Assembly (NCBI GenBank): GCA_037693485.1
Contig: CM075350.1
Coordinates: forward strand, 127,036,001 to 127,100,000
Direction of reading: 5' to 3'
DNA length: 64,000 bases
DNA from: Kitagawia praeruptora
Taxonomy: Eukaryota > Streptophyta > Magnoliopsida > Apiales > Apiaceae
Shown piece after piece: positions 1 through 9,982 of the stretch. The position numbers were made by a program, and so were the translations under genes. The notes below the pieces were generated by a model, which was given only the letters and a program-made list of their open reading frames with translations, did not search any database and was not told the DNA's origin. Position 1 is the first letter of the stretch. Each line of letters starts with the position of its first letter.

Positions 1-3000
1 CACATCAAGGAAGGTTCACTGGCTTTGAGAGGAGTTCGAAAGGCAGATCTTTTTGTTGCAGACATGGATTCAGCAAATCAGAATGAAGTCACCTGTTTCT
101 ACAGCAAAGCTTCGGATGATGAAAGCTGGTTATGGCACAAAAAGTTATCTCACTTAAACTTCAAAACGATGAATGCTCTCGCGAGGCGAGAATTGGTGAG
201 AGATCTACCTCAAATGGAGTTCGCTCCGAAAGGACTCTGTGAAGCCTGTGAAATGGGAAAGTCGAAACGAGCATCGCATAAAAGCAAAGAAATTTCTAGT
301 ATCACTGAGCCTCTGCAACTTCTTCATATGGATTTGTTTGGCCCAGTGAATGTCCTATCTTTGTCTAGGAAAAGATATGCATTGGTAATCGTGGATGACT
401 TCTCCAAGTATACATGGGTATTGTTCGCAATGACGAAAGACGAAGTACCTTTCCTAATCATTGATCACATCACTCAAATTGAGAATGTTTCAACACTTAC
501 TGTGAAGACGATTAGATCAGACAATGGCACTGAATTCAAAAACGCAGTGCTAAATGACTTCTGTGTATCTAAGGGAATACGTCGTCAGTATTCAGCCCCG
601 AGAACTCCACAACAAAATGGAGTAGTTGAAAGGAAGAATAGAACATTGGTTGAAGCAGCAAGAACTTTGTTGTGTGATTCGAAACTTCCTCTGTATTTCT
701 GGGCAGAAGCAGTGAGTACTGTTTGTTACACTCAAAATCGATCCTTGATCATAAAAGATAAAGAAAAGACACCATGTGAGCTAATGAACGGAAGAAGACC
801 AACAATCAAATACTTTCATGTCTTCGGAGCAAAATGTTATGTACTTATAGATGATGAAAATCTAGGCAAGTTTGCAGCAAAAGCTCGTGAAGGAATCTTT
901 GTTGGTTACTCCATAGATGTGGTAGCAGCTTATAGGGTGTTCTTAGTAAATGATCGAAAAGTGACTGAAAGCTACAACGTCAGATTCGACGATACCAAAC
1001 TCTCATCAATTTCAAGAGATTCTAGTGAACCTGAGTCCCTAAAATTTCAGAATCTGGACTTAGAAGAACTTGAAGATGAACCTGAGTTGGTTGTCCCATT
1101 AAATGTTCCAAGTGTACGTGAAGAACCTGAGTCTAGTGAACAAGCTAATTCTACAAGATCAGGAGAGACTTCTTCCGTACGAACCGGCAACAACTCAGGG
1201 GGAGTAAATAGCAGCTCAAGGACTACTGTTCAAGGCTCGAGTCGAGTTGACTCTAGTTCTGTAGGAGCTGGTACTAACTCAGGGGGAGTTAGTGAAAGTA
1301 ATCAAAGTAGTCAGCACCACAATTCAGAAAGTCATGCTGAATCATCAAGACAATTTCCAAGAGAACGGGTATGGAATAGAGACCATCCGTTTGAATTAAT
1401 TATTGGTGATCCAGATGCTGGTGTGTCTACTAGAAGAAATGCAAGAGCTGACCTGGCTAATGTTTGCTTATATTCTGGGTTCTTATCCAAGCTTGAACCT
1501 AAAGAAATAGAAGAAGCTCTTGGTGATGCTGATTGGGTGATTGCAATGCAAGAGGAACTCAATCAGTTTGAAAGGCAGAAAGTTTGGAAACTGGTACCCC
1601 GACCAAAGAACAAATCAGTAATTGGAGCAAGGTGGGTATTCAGAAATAAAATGGATGAAAACGGACTTGTAACACGAAACAAGGCTCGTTTGGTTGCAAA
1701 AGGTTATTCTCAGCGAGAAGGAATTGATTATGATGAGACCTATGCACCAGTTGCAAGACTTGAGGCAGTCAGGATGTTTTTGGCATTTGCAGCACATAAG
1801 AACTTCAAGGTTTTCCAGATGGATGTGAAAAGTGCCTTCCTGAACGGAGATTTAGAAGAAGAAGTGTATCTGGAACAGCCGCCTGGCTTCATTGATCCAG
1901 AACTTGTAGATTTTGTGTATCTTCTCTTCAAATCTGTCTATGGCCTCAGGCAATCCCCAAGATGTTGGTATGAAACCCTATCCGTATTCTTAATTGAAAG
2001 TGGTTTTACTAGGGGAGTAATTGACAAAACATTGTTCTATAAGAATGTGAAGAATGATTTAATACTTGTTCAAGTCTATGTGGACGATATTATCTTCGGG
2101 TCATCGAATGAGCGCTTGTGCGAGAAATTTGCTAAGCTAATGCAAGACAAATACGAGATGAGCATGATGGGAGAGCTGTCTTTCTTCCTTGGATTACAGA
2201 TCAGTCAGAGAAAAGATGGTATCTTTATCTGTCAATCCAAGTACGTCAGAGATTTACTCAAGAAGTATAATCTAGAAGATGCATCAGCAGCTAAGACTCC
2301 CATGGCAACAGCCACGAAGCTTGATGAAGACAAATCAGGTAAACCAGTTGACATCACAAGCTATCGAGGTATGATTGGCTCACTTCTCTATTTAACTGCA
2401 AGTAGACCAGACATAATGTTCGCAACTTGTTTATGTGCAAGGTTCCAAGCGGATCCTAGAGAATCACATCTCATAGCCGTCAAAAGAATTTTTAGGTATC
2501 TCAAGGGCACACCAAATCTAGGGATTTGGTACCCAAGAGATACAGGTTTTAATCTAATTGGCTATACGAATTCAGACTATGCAGGTTGCAGGATTGATAG
2601 GAAAAGCACATCTGGTGCTTGTCAATTTCTTGGCAGAAGATTGGTATCCTGGCAAAGTAAAAAGCAACATACAGTATCTACTTCTACTGCTGAAGCTGAG
2701 TACATTGCTGCTGGAAGCTGTGTAGCTCAAATACTGTGGATGAGGAACCAATTGAAGGATTATGGCATGGAGCACAAGAAAATTCCAATTATGTGTGACA
2801 ACACAAGTGCCATTGCCATAACCAACAATCCTGTAGATCACTCAAGAACCAAGCACATCGACATCAGGTATCACTTCATAAGAGAACATGTCGAGGAGGG
2901 GACTGTGGAGCTACATTTCGTGCCCACAATGCAACAAATTGCAGATATATTCACCAAACCTCTTGATGAAGTAACATTCAATAGGTTGGTTGGTGAATTG

Positions 3001-3021
3001 GGAATGCTTAACACAAGTTAG
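1..3021 (+). CDS. pol: Copia-1 Pol polyprotein, C-terminal portion (integrase, reverse transcriptase, RNase H)
   Basis: The frame is open from base 1, so this is the 3' part of a longer pol. Counting from position 25, the GAG-pre-integrase zinc region with HLNF and CEAC lies near residues 35-80. The integrase core has DLFGP (about 103), SDNGTEF (about 165) and VVERKNR (about 201), the three acidic catalytic positions. A Ser/Gly-rich hinge follows at about 370-470. Reverse transcriptase covers about 505-760 with YVDD near 685. RNase H follows, with TAEAEYIAAGS near 895 and a C-terminal HIDIRYHFI stretch. There are no internal stops or frameshifts, so this part could be functional. The hinge DNA carries two GGGGGAG tracts (1198 and 1282) resembling the 3' PPT. 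The protein would copy element RNA to DNA and integrate it into the nucleus. Confidence 0.95.
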   Translation, partial: HIKEGSLALRGVRKADLFVADMDSANQNEVTCFYSKASDDESWLWHKKLSHLNFKTMNALARRELVRDLPQMEFAPKGLCEACEMGKSKRASHKSKEISSITEPLQLLHMDLFGPVNVLSLSRKRYALVIVDDFSKYTWVLFAMTKDEVPFLIIDHITQIENVSTLTVKTIRSDNGTEFKNAVLNDFCVSKGIRRQYSAPRTPQQNGVVERKNRTLVEAARTLLCDSKLPLYFWAEAVSTVCYTQNRSLIIKDKEKTPCELMNGRRPTIKYFHVFGAKCYVLIDDENLGKFAAKAREGIFVGYSIDVVAAYRVFLVNDRKVTESYNVRFDDTKLSSISRDSSEPESLKFQNLDLEELEDEPELVVPLNVPSVREEPESSEQANSTRSGETSSVRTGNNSGGVNSSSRTTVQGSSRVDSSSVGAGTNSGGVSESNQSSQHHNSESHAESSRQFPRERVWNRDHPFELIIGDPDAGVSTRRNARADLANVCLYSGFLSKLEPKEIEEALGDADWVIAMQEELNQFERQKVWKLVPRPKNKSVIGARWVFRNKMDENGLVTRNKARLVAKGYSQREGIDYDETYAPVARLEAVRMFLAFAAHKNFKVFQMDVKSAFLNGDLEEEVYLEQPPGFIDPELVDFVYLLFKSVYGLRQSPRCWYETLSVFLIESGFTRGVIDKTLFYKNVKNDLILVQVYVDDIIFGSSNERLCEKFAKLMQDKYEMSMMGELSFFLGLQISQRKDGIFICQSKYVRDLLKKYNLEDASAAKTPMATATKLDEDKSGKPVDITSYRGMIGSLLYLTASRPDIMFATCLCARFQADPRESHLIAVKRIFRYLKGTPNLGIWYPRDTGFNLIGYTNSDYAGCRIDRKSTSGACQFLGRRLVSWQSKKQHTVSTSTAEAEYIAAGSCVAQILWMRNQLKDYGMEHKKIPIMCDNTSAIAITNNPVDHSRTKHIDIRYHFIREHVEEGTVELHFVPTMQQIADIFTKPLDEVTFNRLVGELGMLNTS

Positions 3022-3430
3022 TAAAGCCTTCTATCTGTAAAATCCATGGTTATGTTTGTATATGCAAGCTATTTAATCATTATGTGTTTAGACTTTAAAA
3101 TGCCTAATTGATGATTATTATAGGGTGCATATAGTGTGATTTTGCATGAATTCAGTGTGTTTTAAGTGTCTTTTATAGCACAAATCTTTGAATTTATGCT
3201 TGTTAAATTGCATGATCATAGGGGGAGTTAAATTCATAATATTCTAAATATTGCATGATTTTTAGATGAATTTACCTATGTTTTTCATGTAATTAGAGGC
3301 CTTAGAATTATCAAGGAATGTTTTAATTATGTCATATATTAAAATCCTTGAATTGATATTTATATTAATTTGGCAAAATTAATTGTTGAGTTTTTCAAAG
3401 AAAATTTGTCAAATTATTCTAAGTATCTTC

Positions 3431-4035
3431 AAAATTTCGAGTTAATCACTATCTCGAAACTCATCTTGAAATTCTAGTTGAATTTCGATTTGAGCTTCCA
3501 GAGTGAAGTTTTGAAAATTCTAAGTCTGGGAAAAATTTCGAGTTAGCCTCTATCTCGAAATTTATCTCGAAATTCGACTTAGGGTTCGAATTTGAGTTAC
3601 CAGTGTGCCTATTTCCTTATTCAAAATATTCCATATAATATCTATCTTACAGGGGATATTGTTTGAATTAATCTGAGAGAATAACTTCGAATTATTTAAT
3701 AATTTCGAGTTAGACTCTATCTCGAAACTCAACTCGAATTTCGACTTGATGTTCGAGATAGAGCTCTCAGTTGGTCTTAAAGGGGATTTTTCGAGTTAAC
3801 TCCTAACTCGAAGTCTATCTCGAATTTCTACTTAAATTTCGAGATAGGTTTCCCTAGTAATGTTGGTGGTTTGTGATGTTTACATGGTCTTTAATAGATA
3901 AATGGTTCAAGTTTTTCGAGTTAACAGCTATCTCGAAATCCATCTCGAAGTTCGACTTAATATGTTCGAGATAGACTTCGAGATAGACTTCGAGATAGAT
4001 TTCGACTTAGACTTCGAGATAGCGTTCTCCCTGTA
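3431..4035 (+). repeat. Five imperfect ~70-bp repeats with internal inverted symmetry (TCGAGTTA / TATCTCGAA)
   Basis: Copies start near 3436, 3537, 3704, 3789 and 3916. Each follows the same plan: TTTCGAGTTA, about 6 nt, CTATCTCGAA, a few nt, ATCTCGAA, TTCGACTT, about 5 nt, TTCGAGATAG. TCGAGATAG and CTATCTCGA are reverse complements, so each copy can fold on itself and pair with the others. The last copy has expanded into consecutive TTCGAGATAGAC units. A related pattern (AAGTTCGACTTAG, TTTCGAGATG) recurs in the LTR of the same element near 9498-9528. Confidence 0.85.
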
Positions 4036-4093
4036 TGTACTTAGAGTTTTCATATTTTTTAACAGGGATACTTTAGTCATTTCACATTAATGT

Positions 4094-4103
4094 CTATATA
4101 TAC
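4094..4103 (+). promoter_or_regulatory. TATA box candidate for an internal promoter of the Copia-1 accessory ORF
   Basis: CTATATATAC is followed about 30 nt later by a pyrimidine-rich start region, then a long leader to the ATG at 4598. The same core occurs upstream of the accessory ORF of Gypsy-1 (21793-21803, minus) and in Gypsy-3 (45980-45989, minus). Its function is inferred. Confidence 0.5.
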
Positions 4104-4597
4104 ATATCTAACTCGATCTTTTCTTTCACTTTTACCTACTTGAGTTTTACAGCCGCCCCATATACATACAGGCGATTTCATAGTTTCAAACCATTGTTCG
4201 TGATTTTTGTGATAAATCTCATACAGACCACGAATTAATGCCCGATTTTAGACTCCTCTTACCTGTGTGTCATCATTAATCTCTGTGATTGTGTCTTGTA
4301 TAACTGTTCATCTTCATCGATATATACACACACACATATATACACACAAAATTTCACAGATCTGTTAATACACGATTTCACACACGCATTTCACTGTTAG
4401 TGGAGATTTAATCATTGGTTTGAAATTTGCCTTCCATTAACTGTTAATTGGATCCCGTAGTTTAATTTTTCAAAAAAAGGGACTTTTGTTGTTCTTGATA
4501 AATTAAAAGGGATATAACGGTTAATTCTAAAATTAATTGTTTTTCAGAAATTAAAATTAAAATTAAAATTTTTTTTTAAGAAAAACTTTTAATTAAA

Positions 4598-7500
4598 ATG
4601 GCTCACCAATTTTCACTTGCTAAAAACAATTTTTATAATATTTCTACGGAAATTGGTGATCAACTCCCGCGCTTTAAGTCTTGGATACGATTTCTCAATT
4701 TGTATTCCAAAGCTAGCGATGCTTTTACTGCTAAACCTACACTAGTACATGATGCTTTACAGCAATTATGGACTAGTGCGGTTTCTTTTGGGAGCAAATC
4801 AACCCCCTTTGGTTTCAGGTTTACCTTAGCGGGTCAGGAATATGAGGTGACTGAACAAATTGTCAACAAGGTTCTGGGATTCCCCATTAAAGATGCTTAT
4901 GATCCAGAACCTACAGCTGCAGAACGCCTCAGTTTCTTTGAAGAAATAGGATGTTATCCTCCGACTGGCCGGATCACTGGAAACATCCAAAAACAATTTT
5001 TTCATGTGGAATGGAATTACTTTTTCGAGGCCATCACAAGATGTTTTCGGGCACGAGAAAGTGATTTCCATCAAATTTCCATTCCTATGCAAAACCTTGG
5101 AATTGCCCTAGCAAGAGAGCTGGATATCAATTATGGACGAATAGTTCTCTCTGAGATAGTGGCTGTGATGGGATCTCCTACAAGCAGAGACCTCAACACA
5201 ACAGATGTTGTCTGCTGGTTTCCTCGGTTCTTACAGATGCTGATTAATCATTTAATTCCGAGGGATGCTCTTGCAGTTAGACAGAGTTTTGCCAGAAGCC
5301 AAACATCTGCACCACTAGGGATGGGCACTAAGTCACTTTCAACAATTGATAATCAGAATAAACATCTTGGAAAACCGATGTCTATTCCTGATACCTTACA
5401 ACAGTGGCTTACATATGATGAGGGAGTTACCACTTTGATGGAATTCTCGCAAGTTTCATCACATGCTCAGAATCGGTCTGCTCATGCTGAGGCATTTGAA
5501 GAGATTCCTGATGAGCAAAGCGGTGACGAGCAAGGTAATGAATCAGGTAATCTCTCTCTACATACTACTCATTCCTCTTCCTATGTTTCTGATTCCCAGA
5601 CCCAAGAGACTGCTAGCCCGCAGGATCTATCCCAGGGTGAGAGCTATATTTCTAATTCTATATCACCCCAGTCACCGGAATCCAAACAGCCAGCACAAGT
5701 AAATGTAGGATATGATGAGGAGAGTGAACCCGAAGAGCAGCAACTCATTCGAAAGAAACCCAAAATTTCTCATGCTGCTACTTCTAAATATCAGTCAAAC
5801 CCTAGAGTGTCACACGCAACCACTCCACCTCACGAGAGTGGTTCACCCCTTGAACAATCTGCACATAGGGATTTTGATGATGATTATGTACCTTTTGAAG
5901 ATACTGTTGCTTCAAGAGGACATGAAGCTTTAAAAGCTTCAGCCGTACCTTCACCGGTACGTACTGATGCTACAAAGAGGATCGGTTCTGATGTCGTACA
6001 AGAACACTTTGTAGCCTCTCAGCATGAGATTCCAACTCAGGAACAAACAGCATTTGATCCCATAACTGCAAATTATATTGCTTATCCAGTTTCTGCAGGT
6101 ACTGCTTCATATTTTGGATCAATTATTGAAGACATACACGAGCGTGAGACAGGGAGTGTGTGTGAGAGTTTAGGGAGAGAGGGACCTTCATTTTTAAGGC
6201 CCGAAACCGAGCGCCAAATACCAACAGAACGAGTATTAGAGCGAGGTCACCTAAACCAAACACCGTCCCTTAATATTGAAAATCTTGATACTCGTATGAC
6301 TTCTATGGAAAATCAAATGAAGCAGTTTGGGCAGACGATGGGGCAGTTAGGGATGAACGTTGGAAACAATCAAAGGGCTCTTGACGACTACGCAGCACGA
6401 ATGGCAAGTCAAGCTACAGCTTTTAATGATTTGACAAACAAGGTAAATGACTTGGGCCATGCTGCTGGTGTCTTGGGGAACACTCTGAATGACAGGATGG
6501 GAGCAATGGAGCTTACAATGGATACTCTGGCTGTGGAGATCAGTAGAGTTATGTTCGCAATCAGAAGTTTTGTGCCCCCAGAGTGTTTCGCGCCACAACA
6601 ACCTCCCCCCGATGCTGGTACAGGTGGTGCTAGTGGAGCAGGACCCTATGGTTCTGGTTTTGAAGATTCTTACGTAGCTGGTGGATCTGGAGACCAGGGT
6701 GGAGTTCAGGATAACTCACCTAAGGGGGAGAGTATAAAGGAGACGAGACAGCAGGGAGTTCAAATCGAAGAAATTCAAGAACAAGCTGATCTTGTAAAAG
6801 AAATTGAGCCATCTATTGATGAAGAGGCTCTGAGAAGGAAAAAGGGTAAGGCAATAGCGATTGAGCAAGATGAGCCATTCGTTGATCTGAGTCATCAAGA
6901 AAAAGTACAGGAGGTACTTGACTCAGATTCCGATATGGAAGACGCACCTTTGAAACATGCTATAAAGAGATCATTGAAGGATCAAGGTGGAGGTGCTGGA
7001 ATGTCTTTCGGATTGCCTGAAGAAATTACCGTTGATGAGGAAACCCTTAAATCTCAAAAGTTAGCCTTGGAACAAGCTGAGTTCTTTAAAATGAAGGCAA
7101 TGCAAGATCGTGCTGCGTTTCAGGAAAAGAAAGCAGAGCTACAAGGGAAGCAGTTCGATTATGAGCTTGCAAGGCTAGCTGATCCTCAGATTGATCTGGA
7201 CAATAGAAGGTTAGGGCAGAAGTGGGATGACGCGAGAAAGATATTGATGGGACCCTGTACAAAAGGAGATCATAACAAGGAGGCAGATGATCTGTTCTAC
7301 AACCTAAATTTGCAGAATCCAATGGCTGCTGACTACATAAGTGCTTTAAAGAGATTAATTTCTAAAGTCAGGGTTGGATACAATTCAACGCAAAAGGAGT
7401 GGCAGGTTATTTTGTCTTTCACAGAAGGAGTCCCAATGTCTTTCATGTATGTGGATGACCAATTCATGACGAGAAGATCTGCATCAGAGTTGTTCTTGCT

Positions 7501-8416
7501 AGCAACAAAAATTCAATACTCTCATTCTGAGAATCTAAGCATTCTGTATAGGGATCAGTTAATGCGGCTAGCAGAGGACAAGGGTCCAGAATTCTCAGCA
7601 TATCCTAATGTTGTCCGGATGGTGGTTGACAGTAAAATGAAGAGGGTGAGCTTGGAGGAAAAGGACTTAATGGAACTTTCAGTGGAATCTCTTAAGGCCG
7701 TCTGTAGGCAAATGATGAGTAAGGGATTCGCTTCTGAGCTTAAAGATAAATCAGTGAAGATCATTGAAAGTGTCATACTCAAGAAGAGCAATGAGGTGTG
7801 GAAGTGTGATGTCATTGCTCCAAACCCTCTTGATAATGTGAAGATTGAACCAGAGCTGATAGAGAGGAATTGGAATATTCTTCAAGCAATGAAGAATGTT
7901 GATGAAGCTCTGAATCTTCCTTCTGGAGCACTTGAACAAGGAGAGATAAGGGAGGCAGTTGGTGTTCCAGGAAGAGACAGCGTATACTGGATACATTCTT
8001 TTGCTGATAATACAGCTGATGCCTTAGTATTCATAGATGCAGACCAGAAGCAAACACTCTTGCATATGAGTAGACAATGGCTGCAGCAGACTCAAGATGC
8101 TGCATTTCTGGAGAAAGTGTTATATGTGTTCAAATGGGAAGATGTGGAAGTTAAGTATGTGAAAGAAAAGCAGAGACTCGTGAGTTACCTGTCTGATGTA
8201 GTAGTGGAAAAGAAGCGAATGGAGCAAGATGCGGCTAGTGTCCACAATACTAACCGTGTCAAAGGCTATCCCAAGATGATCTATTGTCAGTTTAAAGCTG
8301 ATAAAACTCATAGGAAACCTCGGCTTATAATGAAGAAATTTGAGGAAATTCCAGAGATCAGGACTACTCAGGAGGTGGACAAACTCAGAAGGCTTTTCAA
8401 ACATCCTTACCCATAA
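4598..8416 (+). CDS. Copia-1 accessory (env-like) ORF, 1272 aa
   Basis: Single open frame after pol, in the position of the env-like ORF of Sirevirus elements. Its function is unknown. Residues about 10-225 form a module shared with the accessory ORFs of Copia-2 and Copia-3, with the order W..FF, then INYGRIVLSEI, then WFPRFLQMLINHLIP. It resembles the region catalogued in databases as a putative plant transposon protein domain. Residues about 290-550 are Ser/Gln/Glu-rich and look disordered. About 557-650 looks like a coiled coil, and 660-760 is Gly-rich then charged. A C-terminal region of about 420 residues (850-1272) is well composed, mostly helical-looking, and not recognised by me. I see no signal peptide or convincing membrane segment, so a true envelope role is doubtful. 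The frame continues past the stop with coding character to 8581. The ATG at 4598 follows a stop-rich leader. Confidence 0.85.
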   Translation: MAHQFSLAKNNFYNISTEIGDQLPRFKSWIRFLNLYSKASDAFTAKPTLVHDALQQLWTSAVSFGSKSTPFGFRFTLAGQEYEVTEQIVNKVLGFPIKDAYDPEPTAAERLSFFEEIGCYPPTGRITGNIQKQFFHVEWNYFFEAITRCFRARESDFHQISIPMQNLGIALARELDINYGRIVLSEIVAVMGSPTSRDLNTTDVVCWFPRFLQMLINHLIPRDALAVRQSFARSQTSAPLGMGTKSLSTIDNQNKHLGKPMSIPDTLQQWLTYDEGVTTLMEFSQVSSHAQNRSAHAEAFEEIPDEQSGDEQGNESGNLSLHTTHSSSYVSDSQTQETASPQDLSQGESYISNSISPQSPESKQPAQVNVGYDEESEPEEQQLIRKKPKISHAATSKYQSNPRVSHATTPPHESGSPLEQSAHRDFDDDYVPFEDTVASRGHEALKASAVPSPVRTDATKRIGSDVVQEHFVASQHEIPTQEQTAFDPITANYIAYPVSAGTASYFGSIIEDIHERETGSVCESLGREGPSFLRPETERQIPTERVLERGHLNQTPSLNIENLDTRMTSMENQMKQFGQTMGQLGMNVGNNQRALDDYAARMASQATAFNDLTNKVNDLGHAAGVLGNTLNDRMGAMELTMDTLAVEISRVMFAIRSFVPPECFAPQQPPPDAGTGGASGAGPYGSGFEDSYVAGGSGDQGGVQDNSPKGESIKETRQQGVQIEEIQEQADLVKEIEPSIDEEALRRKKGKAIAIEQDEPFVDLSHQEKVQEVLDSDSDMEDAPLKHAIKRSLKDQGGGAGMSFGLPEEITVDEETLKSQKLALEQAEFFKMKAMQDRAAFQEKKAELQGKQFDYELARLADPQIDLDNRRLGQKWDDARKILMGPCTKGDHNKEADDLFYNLNLQNPMAADYISALKRLISKVRVGYNSTQKEWQVILSFTEGVPMSFMYVDDQFMTRRSASELFLLATKIQYSHSENLSILYRDQLMRLAEDKGPEFSAYPNVVRMVVDSKMKRVSLEEKDLMELSVESLKAVCRQMMSKGFASELKDKSVKIIESVILKKSNEVWKCDVIAPNPLDNVKIEPELIERNWNILQAMKNVDEALNLPSGALEQGEIREAVGVPGRDSVYWIHSFADNTADALVFIDADQKQTLLHMSRQWLQQTQDAAFLEKVLYVFKWEDVEVKYVKEKQRLVSYLSDVVVEKKRMEQDAASVHNTNRVKGYPKMIYCQFKADKTHRKPRLIMKKFEEIPEIRTTQEVDKLRRLFKHPYP

Positions 8417-8581
8417 CCCAGGAACCCTCTAGAAATGGAAGCAGTAAGTTTGTTGAATGATAGGTGGACGTAACTTCATGATCCAGTATATAAAAAACAA
8501 AAGCAGCAGGAGGAGAAGCGCAGAAGGCAGAAAGAAGAAAAAGACCAAGCTGCTGAAGCTAGGAAAAGGAAACGGAATTAG
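8417..8581 (+). pseudogene. C-terminal extension of the Copia-1 accessory frame behind in-frame stops
   Basis: In the frame of the upstream ORF, the sequence beyond TAA at 8414-8416 stays protein-like. It is broken again by TAA at 8471-8473, then encodes a Lys/Arg/Glu-rich helical tail with a basic cluster resembling a nuclear localisation signal, and ends in TAG at 8579-8581. The ancestral protein was therefore probably about 55 residues longer. This is read from composition and frame only. Confidence 0.5.
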
Positions 8582-8925
8582 GGTTAAAGGTCAGAGTGGT
8601 GTGAACTTGAAGTTGGAAAAACTTCATGTCTTTCGGTTGCTTTAACTCACTTGAGGAAAATTCACCTTAGAGTGAATCCAATAAGGTGATACAAGTTTGA
8701 CTAAAAGATATGAAATAATCCAGGTGATAGGAATCATTCAAATGATCTTTAATTCGAGGTTCGAATTCTGTTTCTAGTTTAAGTTCTTTGTATTGTTTTC
8801 AAGTACTTTTCAATTGTATATTTTTCAAGAATGTAATGTTAATTATCTTTTCTCGTCTCATTGTTTAGTTGAGTTATCCTTCATTAATTTGAATGTCATT
8901 GTTAGACAATCAAATTGGGGGAGAT
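8582..8925 (+). other. Copia-1 3' untranslated stretch and polypurine tract
   Basis: AT-rich noncoding DNA ending in the PPT AAATTGGGGGAGAT (8912-8925), which abuts the 3' LTR. The PPT primes plus-strand DNA synthesis. Nothing else is recognised. Confidence 0.8.
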
Positions 8926-9982
8926 TGAAAGGCAGAGTGTATTAACTTGTAACACTATAACTAATGTAACTCAATTAAAAGAAAAGATACTTAACCAGAA
9001 GACAATCAAGAACAAGAAGTCACAAGAAATCAACACTAAATGAAGACAAGGTAATTGATACAATTGAACATGTTAACTATGATCAAGCCAAGAAGAAATC
9101 ATTGAGAGAAGTTCAAGTCAAAGTTGTTCAGGCCTCAGTGATTTGAGAAATCGAGAATCAAGATCATAACTATCAGTATCAACAAGACCAATTGATTTCA
9201 AGTGAACAAGAAGGAAAGCAAATATTGGAAAGCCAAGTTACTAAGTGAATATGGTAATTTATTCAAGAAGCAGAAACACTATCAAGACTAGTCACTTATG
9301 AACCAGACCAGTGCATCAAGTGTCAGGACATTGATAGCAAGTTTATGTCAGTAATAAAGATCCATGTTCAAGAGCTTGCTGAAGAATAAAGAAGACATGA
9401 AGATATCACAAGCTCAAGATGTGCATTGAAGTTTCAAGTTGAAGACCAGAATATTTTCTAAGTACTAAATGTTCTGGATGGCCAAGTAGAATATTTCTAA
9501 GTAGAAGTTCGACTTAGAAATTTCGAGATGGCTAAGTAGAAATTCTCAAGTAGAAGTTCTACTTAGAGTGCAGCTTCAACATGACACATGGCATCTTCTG
9601 ATTGGCAGATTTCCAAGCTTTCAAGATAAGGCAAGATTTATGTGGACATCATTGGGCCACGTACATCTTAGTCTTTGAAGACTACAGGACATAGATTACA
9701 TGTAGTATAAATAGAAGCACTTGTGTAATGTTTTAGTCAGTGAGCAATATTGAGAAAAACACAAGAAAAAGAGAGAGAGTATATTCACAGAGCTTAGAAT
9801 CATTCACTTCTCTCTGAACTTCTGTTATACTTTGTAATGAATGTTGTAGCAACCTTTTCAAGTTATATATAAAGAAATATATTCCTTGAATCTGTGTGTT
9901 CATTTATTGCATCGTATTTATTGCTTCTCAAAATCGAAAAGTTGTATTCACCCCCCCCTCTACAACACATTTGGACCTAACA
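8926..9982 (+). repeat. Copia-1 3' LTR
   Basis: Starts TGAAAGGCAG directly after the PPT and ends GACCTAACA, 1057 bp. It contains a TATA box (TATAAATAG, 9706-9714) and, about 35 nt before its end, the run ATTCACCCCCCCC that is typical of this LTR group and also seen in Copia-2 and Copia-3. It aligns by eye with parts of the Copia-3 LTR (shared ATGATCAAGCC, GCCTCAGTGA and the GGACCTAACA end). The matching 5' LTR is outside the window. Confidence 0.9.
9706..9714 (+). promoter_or_regulatory. TATA box in Copia-1 LTR
   Basis: TATAAATAG lies about 270 nt before the LTR end and is followed by a region expected to contain the transcription start. This is the standard position for an LTR promoter. 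Confidence 0.6.

Larger units (their letters stand above)
3022..4597 (+). other. Copia-1 spacer between pol and accessory ORF
   Basis: Noncoding and AT-rich. It holds a PPT-like GGGGGAG at 3221-3227, five imperfect repeats built on TCGAGTTA and CTATCTCGAAA (3431-4035), a TATA box at 4094-4103, and a roughly 470-nt stretch that would be the leader of the accessory ORF. The short ORF over 3902-4090 is simply the repeat array read as an Asp/Glu/Ile/Phe pattern and is not taken as a gene. Confidence 0.75.
1..9982 (+). mobile_element. Copia-1: Sirevirus-like Ty1/copia LTR retrotransposon, 5' end outside window
   Basis: The order integrase, reverse transcriptase, RNase H, spacer, large accessory ORF, PPT, LTR on the plus strand is that of Ty1/copia elements of the SIRE/Maximus lineage, known for an env-like ORF after pol. 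The 5' LTR, gag and protease lie left of the window. The 3' LTR ends at 9982 with CCTAACA and is followed by TGGGT, the expected target duplication, which cannot be confirmed without the left end. The insertion interrupts the accessory ORF of Copia-3, whose reading frame resumes at 9983. Classification is inferred from gene order and motifs. Confidence 0.9.

Noticed and set aside
3431..4035. Regularly spaced repeats resembling a CRISPR-like array
   Set aside because: Repeats are imperfect, spacing varies (about 85-170 nt), the context is a plant retrotransposon, and no cas genes exist.
7447..7461. YVDD motif in the Copia-1 accessory ORF (MYVDDQFM) as a second reverse transcriptase
   Set aside because: Surrounding residues lack any RT palm motifs; a chance tetrapeptide.
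4598..8416. Calling the accessory ORF a true envelope glycoprotein
   Set aside because: No signal peptide, membrane span or glycoprotein-like Cys pattern is visible; env-like is used only as a positional name.
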